From JBFWYO01 sp050186335 (GTDB lineage Bacteria > Pseudomonadota > Alphaproteobacteria > Bin65): a stretch of DNA of 64,000 nt. The stretch spans positions 48,454 through 112,453 of the forward strand of contig JBFWYO010000005.1 of NCBI GenBank assembly GCA_050186335.1, in the 5' to 3' direction. Made by a program: the position numbers and the translations under genes. Numbering within the stretch: position 1 is the first letter of the stretch; each line of letters opens with the position of its first letter. The notes beneath the pieces were generated by a model that saw only the letters and a program-made list of their open reading frames with translations, searched no databases and was not told where the DNA came from. This document shows positions 35,293 to 44,251 of the stretch, piece after piece.

Positions 35293-35766
35293 ATGCCCAA
35301 GAAACCCACGCATCACCGCACGGTCGCGCAGAACCGCAAGGCGCTGCACGATTATTTCATCGACGAGCGGATGGAAGCCGGCGTCATGCTGGCCGGCACC
35401 GAGGTCAAGGCGTTGCGCGCGGGGAACGGCAATCTCGCGGATGCCTATGCGCAGGAGCGGGGCGGCGAGATTTTTCTGTTCAACGCCTACATCCCGGAGT
35501 ACGCGGCGGGCAGCTACAACAACCACGAAACGCGCCGGCCGCGCAAATTGCTGTTGCACAAGAAGCAGATCAGCAAGCTGTTGGGGGCGGTCAAGGAAAA
35601 GACCGTCACCTTGATTCCGTTGGCGATCTTCTTCAACGATCGCGGCATTGCCAAGGTCGAACTCGGCCTGGCGCGCGGCAAGAAGCAATACGACAAGCGC
35701 GATACCGACAAGAAGCGCGACTGGGAGCGCCAGCGCGCGCGGCTTTTGAGGCACAGCGCGGATTAA
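35293..35766 (+). CDS. smpB: tmRNA-binding protein SmpB
   Basis: This 157-residue protein matches SmpB, which delivers tmRNA to stalled ribosomes. Visible are the NRKALHDYFIDERMEAG start, LAGTEVKALRAGN, FLFNAYIPEY, RRPRKLLLHKKQI and the basic C-terminal tail YDKRDTDKKRDWERQ, which mimics mRNA in the decoding channel. No tmRNA gene was recognised in the window. Confidence 0.96.
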   Translation: MPKKPTHHRTVAQNRKALHDYFIDERMEAGVMLAGTEVKALRAGNGNLADAYAQERGGEIFLFNAYIPEYAAGSYNNHETRRPRKLLLHKKQISKLLGAVKEKTVTLIPLAIFFNDRGIAKVELGLARGKKQYDKRDTDKKRDWERQRARLLRHSAD

Positions 35767-35775
35767 CGCGCGAAC

Positions 35776-36417
35776 CTATAGCTGCTTCTTGATCTCCGCG
35801 AACACCGATTCGAACATCGCCGGCGTCAGCCGTCTGGTATTCGTGTTTTGGCGCGAGCAATGGTAGCTGTCGATCAGCCTCAGGCCGTTCGGAAGATCGT
35901 GTGCCGCACCATGCGCGAAGGCCGCGGATTTCGGCTTGATGTCGAACGTGGTCAGCACCGCGTCGTGGGAGATCTTGCCGAGCGACAGCAGCACGCGCAG
36001 GCGCGGCATCGCCGCCACTTCGGCCCGGAGGAAGGGTCGGCAGGCGCGTTCCTCGGCCGGCAGCGGCTTATTCGCGGGGGGCACGCAGCGCACGGCGTTC
36101 GTGATGCGGCAATCGATCAGGCGCAGCCCGTCGTTGCGATGGGCCGCGTATTCGCCTTTGGCGAAACCGAACTTGATCAGCGTTCTGTACAGCAGGTCGC
36201 CGGCGAAATCGCCGGTGAACGGGCGGCCGGTCTTGTTGGCGCCGCGCAATCCGGGCGCAAGGCCGACGATCAACAAGCGCGCCGCCAGGTCGCCGAACGA
36301 CGGGACGGGTGCGTTGAACCAGTCCGGCTTGGCGATGCGATTGGCGGCGCGAAACTCGATCAGGCGCGGACACAGCGGACAATCGGCCGGCGGTTCGTGC
36401 TCCGACCGGGCAATCAT
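35776..36417 (-). CDS. Uracil-DNA glycosylase, family 5 (UdgB-like)
   Basis: This 213-residue DNA repair enzyme excises uracil and some other deaminated bases. It has the glycosylase motif GLAPGLRGANKTGRPFTGDF near residue 53 and the C-terminal SYHCSRQNTNTRR near 185. Four cysteines suited to an iron-sulfur cluster are seen: CPLC near 13-16, then in DCRITNAVRCVPP and ERACRPF. The alanine and glycine in the first motif fit family 5 rather than family 4. It converges with smpB. Confidence 0.88.
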   Translation of the reverse strand: MIARSEHEPPADCPLCPRLIEFRAANRIAKPDWFNAPVPSFGDLAARLLIVGLAPGLRGANKTGRPFTGDFAGDLLYRTLIKFGFAKGEYAAHRNDGLRLIDCRITNAVRCVPPANKPLPAEERACRPFLRAEVAAMPRLRVLLSLGKISHDAVLTTFDIKPKSAAFAHGAAHDLPNGLRLIDSYHCSRQNTNTRRLTPAMFESVFAEIKKQL

Positions 36418-36449
36418 GCGCCGTGCCTACGCAAAAACAGCAGAGCCGG

Positions 36450-37295
36450 CTATTTCGCCGGGTCGCGTTCGGACGACGCCGACACGCGCGTGCGCGTGTA
36501 GCGCGGCTTTGCCGCGGGCGTCGATACGTCGACTTGCGGCGCCGCATCGCGGGCAATCGGTTCGCGCGCAACGGGTTCGCGCGCAACCGGCTCGCGAACC
36601 ACGGGCGAGGGTTCGCGCGCGACCGGTGCCGGGTGGGGCACCTGCGCCGGCTGCGGCGGCATCGTTTCGCGGGGCGCGTAGGGCGTCGGGTCGCGCTGCG
36701 GCGCGTATTGATCGCGCGGCGCGTAGCCTTCCGGCCTCGGTTCGCGCGGTCCGGCGTGATGGCGCTGAATTTCCGGCGCCAGATCGGCCAGATCGACGAA
36801 ATTATCGGCCTGCCGGCGCAGCTCGTCGGCGACCATCGGCGGTTGGGTGCGGATCGTGCTCACGACGGTGAAGCGGACGCCCTTCTTCTGGACCGCTTCG
36901 CACAAACGGCGGAAATCGCCGTCGCCCGAGAACAGGATCACGTGATCCAGGTTGGCGGCCATCTCCATCACGTCGACCGCCAGCTCGATATCCATGTTGC
37001 CTTTGATTTTCCGGCGACCCTGCGAATCGGTGTATTCCTTGGTCGGCTTGGTGACCATGGTGTAGCCGTTGTAGTCCAGCCAATCGACCAGCGGCCGGAT
37101 CGGCGAGTACTCTTCGTTTTCGACCAGGGCGGTGTAGTAGAATGCGCGAATCAAACGGCAATTCTTGGCGAAAAATTCCAGCAGTCGCTTATAGTCGATA
37201 TCGAAGCCGAGCGTACGCGCGGCCGCATAGAGATTCGATCCATCGATGAAGATCGCGACGCGCTCGCTATTGTAAATTTTGTATGACATCTGCAT
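36450..37295 (-). CDS. NYN-domain (LabA/DUF88) putative ribonuclease with repetitive tail
   Basis: This 281-residue protein has an N-terminal NYN/PIN-like nuclease domain (1-170) with acidic residues in VAIFIDGSNLYAA, GNMDIELAVDVM and ILFSGDGDFRRL. A tail of about 100 residues follows, rich in Pro, Arg, Glu and Ala, with near-repeats of VAREP and of YAPR. The domain fits single-strand ribonucleases; the tail looks disordered and could bind RNA or partners. I chose ATG 37295 because AAGGA lies eight bases upstream. Confidence 0.85.
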   Translation of the reverse strand: MQMSYKIYNSERVAIFIDGSNLYAAARTLGFDIDYKRLLEFFAKNCRLIRAFYYTALVENEEYSPIRPLVDWLDYNGYTMVTKPTKEYTDSQGRRKIKGNMDIELAVDVMEMAANLDHVILFSGDGDFRRLCEAVQKKGVRFTVVSTIRTQPPMVADELRRQADNFVDLADLAPEIQRHHAGPREPRPEGYAPRDQYAPQRDPTPYAPRETMPPQPAQVPHPAPVAREPSPVVREPVAREPVAREPIARDAAPQVDVSTPAAKPRYTRTRVSASSERDPAK

Positions 37296-37520
37296 GGGCA
37301 ATTTCCTTATCGATTATAGGTTTCTGCAATCCGGCCAAGGACCTGAATGTGGTCGGGGCCGTGCGCGAAGAGGCGCCAAACTAGTCAACGCGCCTCGCTT
37401 GTCAAGACTTGGGATGCCGCAGATGCCGCGACAAGAGCGGTCGCGCCGAAATATGGCGTCCGCCTGGTCTTGCCCGCCGCGCGCTGTCTGTGTGCCGGTC
37501 CATATCGGGGCGCGCGGTCC

Positions 37521-38063
37521 ATGATCCTGCTCGCGCTCGGCGCCAATCTGCCCAGCCCGGCCGGGCCGCCGCGCCTGACCTTGGAGGCGGCGCTCAAGCG
37601 CCTGCGCGGCGCGGGCGTTGAGATCGCCTCGCGTTCGCGCTGGTATCGTTCGCGCGCCCATCCGCAATCGTCGCAACCCGACTACGTCAATGGCGTGATC
37701 GCGGTGAAAACCCGCCTGCCGCCCGAAGGACTGCTTGAACTGATGCACAAGATCGAATGGGATTTCGGCCGCCGGCGGGGCGTGGCCAACGCGGCACGCA
37801 TGATCGATCTCGATTTGCTGGATTACGACGGCAGAATCAATGCGGGCCCCGCGGCCCCCATCCTGCCGCACCCGCGCCTGCACGAGCGCGCCTTTGTGCT
37901 GTTGCCGCTGGTCGAGATCGCCCCCGATTGGGTGCACCCGGTCAGTCGCAAGTCGATCGGACGGCTGATCGCCGAGCTGCCGCGGGACCAAACGGCGATG
38001 CCGCTCAAAGGACCGCCGCCGAAAATCCCCGGTTTTGGCCCGCCCGCCCGGCAAAACCGTTGA
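37521..38063 (+). CDS. folK: 2-amino-4-hydroxy-6-hydroxymethyldihydropteridine pyrophosphokinase
   Basis: This 180-residue HPPK transfers pyrophosphate from ATP in folate synthesis. It has ILLALGANLPSPAGPP, a YRSRAHPQSSQPDYVNGV block near 42, RMIDLDLLDYDG near 93 and PHPRLHERAFVLLPL near 115, the standard ATP and magnesium motifs. The frame is open further upstream, but the ATG at 37521 begins the fold. The omega-subunit gene follows by 95 bases. Confidence 0.93.
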   Translation: MILLALGANLPSPAGPPRLTLEAALKRLRGAGVEIASRSRWYRSRAHPQSSQPDYVNGVIAVKTRLPPEGLLELMHKIEWDFGRRRGVANAARMIDLDLLDYDGRINAGPAAPILPHPRLHERAFVLLPLVEIAPDWVHPVSRKSIGRLIAELPRDQTAMPLKGPPPKIPGFGPPARQNR

Positions 38064-38091
38064 AATTCGGCACAAAATCGTCGCAGACACC

Positions 38092-38120
38092 TTGCGCGGC
38101 GCCGGGCCGAACCGTATATA
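38092..38120 (+). promoter_or_regulatory. Sigma-70-like promoter of rpoZ
   Basis: TTGCGC (38092-38097) and TATATA (38115-38120) are separated by exactly 17 bp, and the rpoZ ATG lies 39 bp beyond the -10 element with an AGGAG ribosome site between. It is one of the clearest promoter-like matches in the window. Confidence 0.65.
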
Positions 38121-38158
38121 AGCCGAAAATCCACAGGAAATTCAGGAGTTAAAGGCCA

Positions 38159-38587
38159 ATGGCACGGGTAACGGTCGAAGATTGCGTCGAGAAGATCCCG
38201 AACCGGTTCGATCTGGTGATGCTGGCATCGCAGCGCGCGCGCGATATTTCGTCCGGCGCCCAGGAAACGCTGTCGCGCGACAACGACAAGAACCCGGTCG
38301 TGGCGCTGCGCGAAATCGCCGGCGAAACCGTCGACTTCGTCGAATTGCGGAACAAGATCGTGCTCGGGCTGCAGAAGCAGCAGCCGCAGGACGACGACGT
38401 GGAAGACGAAGAGATTTCCGGCGCCATGGCCGAAGAAGCGGCCTTGGCCGCGGTCCAAAGCGGCCAATTGGGTCCGCGCGCGGCCGATGACTCCGACGAG
38501 GACGACGAGGCCGATGTGGCCGACGATTCGGACGATTCGGACGGCGAAGCCAAACCGGCGACGGCGGAAGGCGAACCCGAAAAATGA
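38159..38587 (+). CDS. rpoZ: RNA polymerase omega subunit
   Basis: This 142-residue omega subunit begins ARVTVEDCVEKIPNRFDLVM with QRARDISSG and NPVVALREIAGETVD, the conserved region that clamps the beta-prime C terminus. An acidic tail from about 80 (EDEEISGAMAEEAA and a long Asp/Glu run) extends it beyond the 91 residues of the E. coli protein. Such tails are common in alphaproteobacteria. The rel/spoT gene follows, as is usual. Confidence 0.95.
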   Translation: MARVTVEDCVEKIPNRFDLVMLASQRARDISSGAQETLSRDNDKNPVVALREIAGETVDFVELRNKIVLGLQKQQPQDDDVEDEEISGAMAEEAALAAVQSGQLGPRAADDSDEDDEADVADDSDDSDGEAKPATAEGEPEK

Positions 38588-38704
38588 CGGACGGCGGGAG
38601 TAGGCGCTTTTACCGGTTGCGGCCTGCATTCCCGCTTTCCATTGCCACGGCCGCCGAAGGCCGCGTGCCCCTGAGACGCCGGTTAGCATGGCGGGCGGGT
38701 TGAG

Positions 38705-40861
38705 ATGCTGCGCCAGTACGAGTTGGTCGAGCGCGTCAAAGGCTACGATCCGGGAGCCGACGAAGATCTGCTCAACAAGGCGTATGTCTTCACCATGCAG
38801 GCGCATGGCGGCCAGAAGCGCGCCTCGGGCGATCCGTATTTTTCGCATCCGATCGAAGTCGCCGGCATCCTGACGCGCTATCGGCTGGATACCGCTTCGA
38901 TCGTCACTGCCCTGCTGCACGACACGGTCGAGGATACGACCGCGACGCTCGACGAAATCGAAAAGCATTTCGGCAGCGAAGTCGCCAAGCTGGTCGACGG
39001 CGTCACCAAGCTTTCGCGCATCGAGCTGCAATCCAAGGAAACCAGCCAGGCGGAAAACTTTCGCAAGCTGTTGCTGGCGATGTCGGAAGATTTGCGCGTC
39101 CTTTTGGTCAAGCTGGCCGATCGGCTGCACAACATGCGCACGCTGCATTTCATCGACAATTCCGAGAAGCGCCGCCGGATTGCGCGCGAAACGATGGAAA
39201 TCTACGCGCCGCTGGCCGAGCGCATCGGCATGCGCGACATCCAGGAGGAGCTGGAGGATCTCGCCTTTCGCGAGCTCAACCCGGACGCGCGGAGTTCGAT
39301 CATCACGCGCCTGGAATATTTGCGCAAAAAAGGCGGCGCCCTGGTGCCGTCGATTATCGCTGAGTTGGAGAAAACGCTGGCGGATAGCGGAATCAGCGCC
39401 AAGGTCACCGGTCGCGAAAAGGCGCCGTACTCGATCTGGCGCAAGATGCAGCGCAAGGCGGTCGAGTTCGAACAGCTGTCCGACATCATGGCGTTTCGCT
39501 GCGTCGTGAAGTCGGTCCCGGATTGCTACAAGACGCTGGGCGCGCTGCACAGCAAGTACCGTGTGGTTCCCGGCCGCTTCAAAGACTTCATTTCGCTGCC
39601 CAAGCCGAACGGCTATCGCTCGCTGCACACCGGCGTGTTCGGGCCGGAGCGCCAGCGCATCGAGGTGCAGATCCGCACCGTCGACATGCACGATTTCGCC
39701 GAGAACGGCGTCGCCGCACACTGGCGCTATAAGACTAACGGCAGCGGCGCCAATACCGACGGCACGCAGTATCGCTGGCTGCGCGAACTGCTCGAAATTC
39801 TCGAACACGCCTCCAACCCGGAGGAATTTCTCGAGAACACCAAGCTTGAGATGTTCCAGGATCAGGTGTTCTGCTTCACGCCGGGCGGCGCGCTGATCGC
39901 CCTTCCGCGCGGCTCGACGCCGATCGATTTCGCCTATGCCGTGCATTCGGAGATCGGCGATACCTGCGTCGGCGCCAAGGTCAACGGCCGCATGGTGCCG
40001 CTGCGCACCGAACTCAAGAACGGCGACCAGGTGGAAATCGTCTGCTCGAAGGCGCAGCGCCCGTCGCCGGAATGGGAACGTTTCGTCGTCACCGGCAAGG
40101 CGCGCTCGAGCATCCGGCGCTACATCCGCAGCCAGGAACGCACGCAATATTCGAATCTCGGCCGCGAGATCGTCGAGAAAGCGTTCGCGCACGAAGAACA
40201 AGTGCCGACCATCAAGGCGATCGAGGGCGTGGTGAAGAATTTCCAGTGCGCCAACCTGGAAGACTTGTACGTCAAGGTCGGCGAGGGGCACGTCACCGGT
40301 GCCGACGTGCTGCACGCGGTGTTCCCGGGTTTGAAACCGAAGCGAAAGACGAACAAGGCGCCGGCGCGCAAGGTCGCGCGGAAAGCCAACTCGGGCAAGC
40401 CCGGCGACATGCCGGTCGACATCAAGGGCCTGATCCCGGGCATGGCCGTGCATTACGCCGGTTGCTGCCATCCGCTGCCGGGCGACCGCATCGTCGGCAT
40501 CGTCACCACCGGCAAGGGGGTGACGATCCACACGATCGATTGCGAAACGCTGGAAAGCTTCGCCGAAACGCCCGAGCGCTGGCTCGATGTCGGCTGGAAC
40601 CTCGGCGCGGGCGAGGATGCGCCGTATGTCGGACGGATTTCCGTCAGCGTGTCGAACGAGCCGGGCAGCCTGGGCGATTTGTCGTCCGTGATCGGCAAGG
40701 GCGAGGGCAATATCAACAATCTCAAGATCACCGACCGATCGCAGGATTTCTTCGAGATGCTGATCGACATTCAGGTGCGCGACGTCAAGCACCTGACAGA
40801 TATCATCGCCGCATTGCGCGCGACGCCGGTCGTCCATAGCGTGCAGCGCGCGCGGGGATAA
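38705..40861 (+). CDS. Bifunctional (p)ppGpp synthetase/hydrolase
   Basis: This 718-residue Rel/SpoT-type protein makes and degrades (p)ppGpp. In order it has the HD hydrolase domain with ALLHDTVEDT (about 69-78), the synthetase domain (about 230-350, with GREKAPYSIWRKMQRK and RFKDFISLPKPNGYRSLHT), a TGS domain (about 390-450) and a C-terminal ACT domain (about 645-718). Both catalytic halves look intact. It appears to be the only long RSH protein in the window, as expected for an alphaproteobacterium. It sits between rpoZ and pdxJ. Confidence 0.95.
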   Translation: MLRQYELVERVKGYDPGADEDLLNKAYVFTMQAHGGQKRASGDPYFSHPIEVAGILTRYRLDTASIVTALLHDTVEDTTATLDEIEKHFGSEVAKLVDGVTKLSRIELQSKETSQAENFRKLLLAMSEDLRVLLVKLADRLHNMRTLHFIDNSEKRRRIARETMEIYAPLAERIGMRDIQEELEDLAFRELNPDARSSIITRLEYLRKKGGALVPSIIAELEKTLADSGISAKVTGREKAPYSIWRKMQRKAVEFEQLSDIMAFRCVVKSVPDCYKTLGALHSKYRVVPGRFKDFISLPKPNGYRSLHTGVFGPERQRIEVQIRTVDMHDFAENGVAAHWRYKTNGSGANTDGTQYRWLRELLEILEHASNPEEFLENTKLEMFQDQVFCFTPGGALIALPRGSTPIDFAYAVHSEIGDTCVGAKVNGRMVPLRTELKNGDQVEIVCSKAQRPSPEWERFVVTGKARSSIRRYIRSQERTQYSNLGREIVEKAFAHEEQVPTIKAIEGVVKNFQCANLEDLYVKVGEGHVTGADVLHAVFPGLKPKRKTNKAPARKVARKANSGKPGDMPVDIKGLIPGMAVHYAGCCHPLPGDRIVGIVTTGKGVTIHTIDCETLESFAETPERWLDVGWNLGAGEDAPYVGRISVSVSNEPGSLGDLSSVIGKGEGNINNLKITDRSQDFFEMLIDIQVRDVKHLTDIIAALRATPVVHSVQRARG

Positions 40862-40885
40862 TTCGCGGGTAAAGGGACCGCCGCC

Positions 40886-41656
40886 ATGAACCGTAAGCTT
40901 CGCCTGGGTGTCAACATCGACCATGTCGCCACGATCCGCAATGCGCGCGGCGGCGGCCATCCCGATCCGGTCCGCGCGGCGGTCGCCGCCGCCCACGCGG
41001 GCGCGGACGGCATTACCGCCCATCTGCGCGAAGACCGGCGGCATATCTCCGACGACGATATCGCGCGCCTGGTGCGCCAGATCGATTTGCCGCTGAATCT
41101 GGAAATGGCGGCGACCGAGGAAATGCTCGGCATCGCGCTGCGCCACCGTCCCCATGCCGCCTGCATCGTGCCGGAGAAGCGCGAGGAACGGACGACCGAA
41201 GGCGGGCTCGATGTGATCCGCTTTTTCGACGCGCTGACGCCCTATGTCGCGCGGCTGACCGCGGCGGGGATTCGCGTTTCCCTGTTCATCGAACCCGATC
41301 CGAAGGCACTCGACGCGGCCAAAGCACTCGGCGCGCCGGTCGTCGAACTGCACACCGGCGCCTACTGCGAAGGTTACAACCACGACGCCGCCGACCCGCG
41401 CGTGAAACGCGAGCTGGACCGCATCGTGACCGCCGCCGCGCACGCGGAACGCATCGGCCTGGAATGCCACGCCGGCCACGGCTTGACCTTCGATACCGTC
41501 GGGCCGGTCGCCGCGATCCCGACCATCGTGGAACTCAATATCGGGCATTTTTTGGTCGGCGAAGCGATCTTCGGCGGCCTGGAAAGCGCGATCAAACGCA
41601 TGCGCGCCCTGATGGACAAGGCGCGCGCCGAAAGCGGCGACGCGAAGTCGGCGTAG
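40886..41656 (+). CDS. pdxJ: Pyridoxine 5'-phosphate synthase
   Basis: This 256-residue TIM-barrel enzyme condenses 1-deoxyxylulose phosphate with 3-amino-1-hydroxyacetone phosphate. It has LGVNIDHVATIRNARGGGHP at the start, HLREDRRHI near 46, the EMAATEEML block near 74, HTGAYCEGY and ECHAGHGLTFDTV. It starts 24 bases after the RSH stop and is followed by acpS; pdxJ-acpS-lepB is a conserved order. Confidence 0.96.
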   Translation: MNRKLRLGVNIDHVATIRNARGGGHPDPVRAAVAAAHAGADGITAHLREDRRHISDDDIARLVRQIDLPLNLEMAATEEMLGIALRHRPHAACIVPEKREERTTEGGLDVIRFFDALTPYVARLTAAGIRVSLFIEPDPKALDAAKALGAPVVELHTGAYCEGYNHDAADPRVKRELDRIVTAAAHAERIGLECHAGHGLTFDTVGPVAAIPTIVELNIGHFLVGEAIFGGLESAIKRMRALMDKARAESGDAKSA

Positions 41657-41807
41657 ATCGCATGCGTCGGTCGTCGCACCCCGCCATGGCCCGCGTGTGC
41701 ACGGGCGGAGCAAAACAAGGAATTACCGTCATTGCCGTGCTTCTCTCTCCTCCTGGGCGTGGGCGGGACGGAGCGGTGGCAAATTGCACGCCGGGATTGC
41801 GGCGGCC

Positions 41808-42227
41808 ATGATCCTCGGCATCGGCAGCGACCTCATCGACATTCGGCGCATCGAGCGCACGCTAGCAAATTTCGGCGAACGGTTCCTGGAACGCGTGTTC
41901 ACCGACACCGAACGGGCCAAGGCCGATCGCCGGCCGCGCACGCGCGCCGCGACCTACGCCAAACGGTTTGCGGCGAAGGAGGCCTGTTCCAAGGCGCTCG
42001 GCACCGGCTTTCGGCGCGGCGTCTATTGGCGCGACATGGGCGTGATCAATCTGCCCGGCGGCAAGCCGACCATGCAACTGACCGGCGGCGCCGCACGTCG
42101 CCTCGAAGAACTCTTGCCGCCTGGCATGGAGGCGCAGATCGACGTTTCGATCACCGACGAGCCGCCGATGGCGCAGGTGATCGTGATCATTTCCGCACGG
42201 CCGAAAACAACCGCTGCGACAGACTAG
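41808..42227 (+). CDS. acpS: Holo-[acyl-carrier-protein] synthase
   Basis: This 139-residue phosphopantetheinyl transferase activates ACP. It has GIGSDLIDIRRIERT with the metal-binding aspartate, the RFAAKEACSKALGTG motif with the catalytic glutamate near 58, and SITDEPPMAQV. The gene is separated from pdxJ by a 151-bp gap in which no gene is visible. It could also charge the ACP encoded at 13840-14082. Confidence 0.94.
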   Translation: MILGIGSDLIDIRRIERTLANFGERFLERVFTDTERAKADRRPRTRAATYAKRFAAKEACSKALGTGFRRGVYWRDMGVINLPGGKPTMQLTGGAARRLEELLPPGMEAQIDVSITDEPPMAQVIVIISARPKTTAATD

Positions 42228-42789
42228 AACGCTCCGAAAAAAGGGTGGCGCGAAGGTTGAGGATCGAGCCGGAAGTCGCGCCGCGCGGGCGCGCAAGGCT
42301 GTCCGGATTTCCGGCTGCTCGAGTTCGACCGCCAAATTGATCGGCAATTCGGCGATTTTCGCCCTTTTTACAAGATCTCCACAGCGCCGCACGGTGCCTG
42401 GGCGCGCGTGCCGGCGGCTCCGGACGGCATGGCAAGATCGGCCTTAAAGTGCCTGGAAACGCAGCCCGGTATATTAATGTAGGGTTAATAAAATATCATA
42501 AATATTTTATTAAATATTCTTATGATACTTAAGTAATAGTCGCCGATGTTAAGCAAAATGCTTAAGAAGCTTGCGAAAAATGCGAACCACGATAGACTGA
42601 CGAATTATTACTTGGAACCGATGATGTTTAACTCTTGGGGCACCGGGCGGGACGTTTGCCGGGCCGAGACCAAACCCTGGTCTCGCGAGGGGAATTCGCT
42701 AATATTCGCGCCCGCCCAAGGGTCGTCGGTCGATACCGCGTCCCGAATCAGCGGCATTTTTGCCGCAACGCGCGTATCGGGGAGTCCCA
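42228..42789. other. Intergenic region between acpS and lepB with AT-rich island
   Basis: No gene is supported in these 562 bases. The first 230 bases are ordinary GC-rich DNA. From about 42,465 to 42,610 the sequence is strongly AT-rich (repeated ATATTTTATTAAATATTC-like stretches) and includes a perfect inverted repeat, TTAAGC-AAAAT-GCTTAA, at 42549-42565. The last 150 bases return to normal composition. It probably holds the lepB-rnc-era promoter; a small RNA cannot be excluded. Confidence 0.5.
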
Positions 42790-43539
42790 GTGGCCGACAA
42801 AGTGAAATCCAGCAGCGGTTTTGGCGATATCGTCAAAACCATTGTCTACGCGGGTCTGATCGCCTTCGGCATCCGTACCTTCGCCTTCGAGCCGTTCAGC
42901 ATTCCATCCGGATCGATGATCCCCACACTGCTGATCGGGGACTATCTGTTCGTCTCGAAATACTCCTACGGCTACAGCAAGTACTCCTTTCCGTTCAGTC
43001 CGAACGTGATCAACGGACGGATCGTCGGCAGCGTCCCGGAACGCGGCGACGTCGCGGTGTTTCGCCTGCCGCGCGATACGGAAAAAGACTACATCAAGCG
43101 GATCATCGGCTTGCCGGGCGACAAGATTCAAGTGATCGCCGGCATCCTGCACATCAACGGTCAGGCAGTGAAGCGCGAGAAGGTCGACGACTTCGTCGAC
43201 ATCTCGCCGTCGGGCGCCGTGCGCGCGCGGGTGACGCAATATGTCGAAACGCTGCCGAACGGCCGCAAGCATCTGATCATCGAGCAGGGCGATACGGAAG
43301 CGTTCGACAACACGGAAGTCTACACCGTGCCGCCGGGGCATCTGTTCGCGATGGGCGACAATCGGGACAATTCGCAGGACAGCCGGTTTCTCAGTCAGGT
43401 CGGCTTCGTGCCGATGGAAAATCTGATCGGGCGCGCCGAGTTCATGTTCTTTTCCACCAACGGTGCGGCGCGCTTCTGGGAAGTCTGGCGCTGGCATAAG
43501 TCCATCCGGTTCGACCGGCTGTTCAAGGGGGTTGATTGA
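42790..43539 (+). CDS. lepB: Signal peptidase I
   Basis: This 249-residue membrane protease removes signal peptides. One N-terminal helix (about 12-32) is followed by the catalytic serine in PSGSMIPTL near residue 40, the catalytic lysine in DYIKRIIGLPGD near 103 and the GHLFAMGDNRDNSQDSR box near 183. I chose GTG 42790 because GGGGAG lies eight bases upstream and the fold begins there; a TTG at 42760 is in frame. The rnc gene starts one base after the stop. Confidence 0.95.
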   Translation: MADKVKSSSGFGDIVKTIVYAGLIAFGIRTFAFEPFSIPSGSMIPTLLIGDYLFVSKYSYGYSKYSFPFSPNVINGRIVGSVPERGDVAVFRLPRDTEKDYIKRIIGLPGDKIQVIAGILHINGQAVKREKVDDFVDISPSGAVRARVTQYVETLPNGRKHLIIEQGDTEAFDNTEVYTVPPGHLFAMGDNRDNSQDSRFLSQVGFVPMENLIGRAEFMFFSTNGAARFWEVWRWHKSIRFDRLFKGVD

Positions 43540-43540
43540 G

Positions 43541-44251
43541 ATGAGCGTCGTCGAGAAGAAATTCATGCAGCTCTATGCCGTCCTCGGTCACAATTTCACC
43601 AGGCCGGAAATCCTCGAAGAAGCGCTGACGCATCCGAGCGCGGCGCTTGGCGTAGGGCCGAACCAGTTCAATTACGAACGGCATGAATTTCTCGGCGACC
43701 GGGTCCTGGGTCTCGCCGTTTCGCAACTGCTGATGCAGCGCTACCGCAGCGAGAAAGTCGGTTCCCTGGCGCGTCGCATGGCGGCCCTGGTGCGCGAGGA
43801 ATCGCTGGCACGCGTGGCGCAGAAGATTTTGCTCGGCGACTACATCATCCTGTCGAAGAGCGAAGAAGACGCCGGCGGCCGCAAGAACCCGGCGATCCTG
43901 GCCGATTGCTGCGAAGCGGTGATCTCGGCGCTCTATACCGATGGCGGAATGCCGGCGGCGGTCCGTTTCATCTACGCGCATTGGGTGCCGATGATGAACG
44001 AGGCGATCGCGCCGCCCAAGGATCCGAAGACCGCATTACAGGAATACTGCCAGGGCCGCGGCCTGCCGCTGCCGACCTACACCACCATTCACGCCGCCGG
44101 CCCGGCCCACGATCCGATGTTTTCGGTCGCCGTCTACGTGCGCGGATTGCCGCGCGCCCAGGCAACCGGCCGGTCCAAGCGCCTGGCCGAGCAATCGGCC
44201 GCGGCATTTCTCTTGAAGGTGCTCAATCTGGCGCATAAAAACGAGGCGTGA
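43541..44251 (+). CDS. rnc: Ribonuclease III
   Basis: This 236-residue endonuclease cleaves double-stranded RNA. The signature is RHEFLGDRVLGLAVS near 47, with the second acidic motif ADCCEAVISALYTDGG near 127, and a C-terminal double-stranded RNA-binding domain (about 163-232). The signature reads HEFLGDR where LEFLGDS is common; the catalytic acids are retained. Its stop overlaps the GTG start of era by four bases (GTGA). Confidence 0.95.
   Translation: MSVVEKKFMQLYAVLGHNFTRPEILEEALTHPSAALGVGPNQFNYERHEFLGDRVLGLAVSQLLMQRYRSEKVGSLARRMAALVREESLARVAQKILLGDYIILSKSEEDAGGRKNPAILADCCEAVISALYTDGGMPAAVRFIYAHWVPMMNEAIAPPKDPKTALQEYCQGRGLPLPTYTTIHAAGPAHDPMFSVAVYVRGLPRAQATGRSKRLAEQSAAAFLLKVLNLAHKNEA

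Noticed and set aside
42546..42790. An open frame starting MLSKMLKKLAKNANH before lepB.
   Set aside because: It begins in the AT-rich island, has no ribosome site and runs into lepB in another frame; the start looks like a chance reading of the hairpin.
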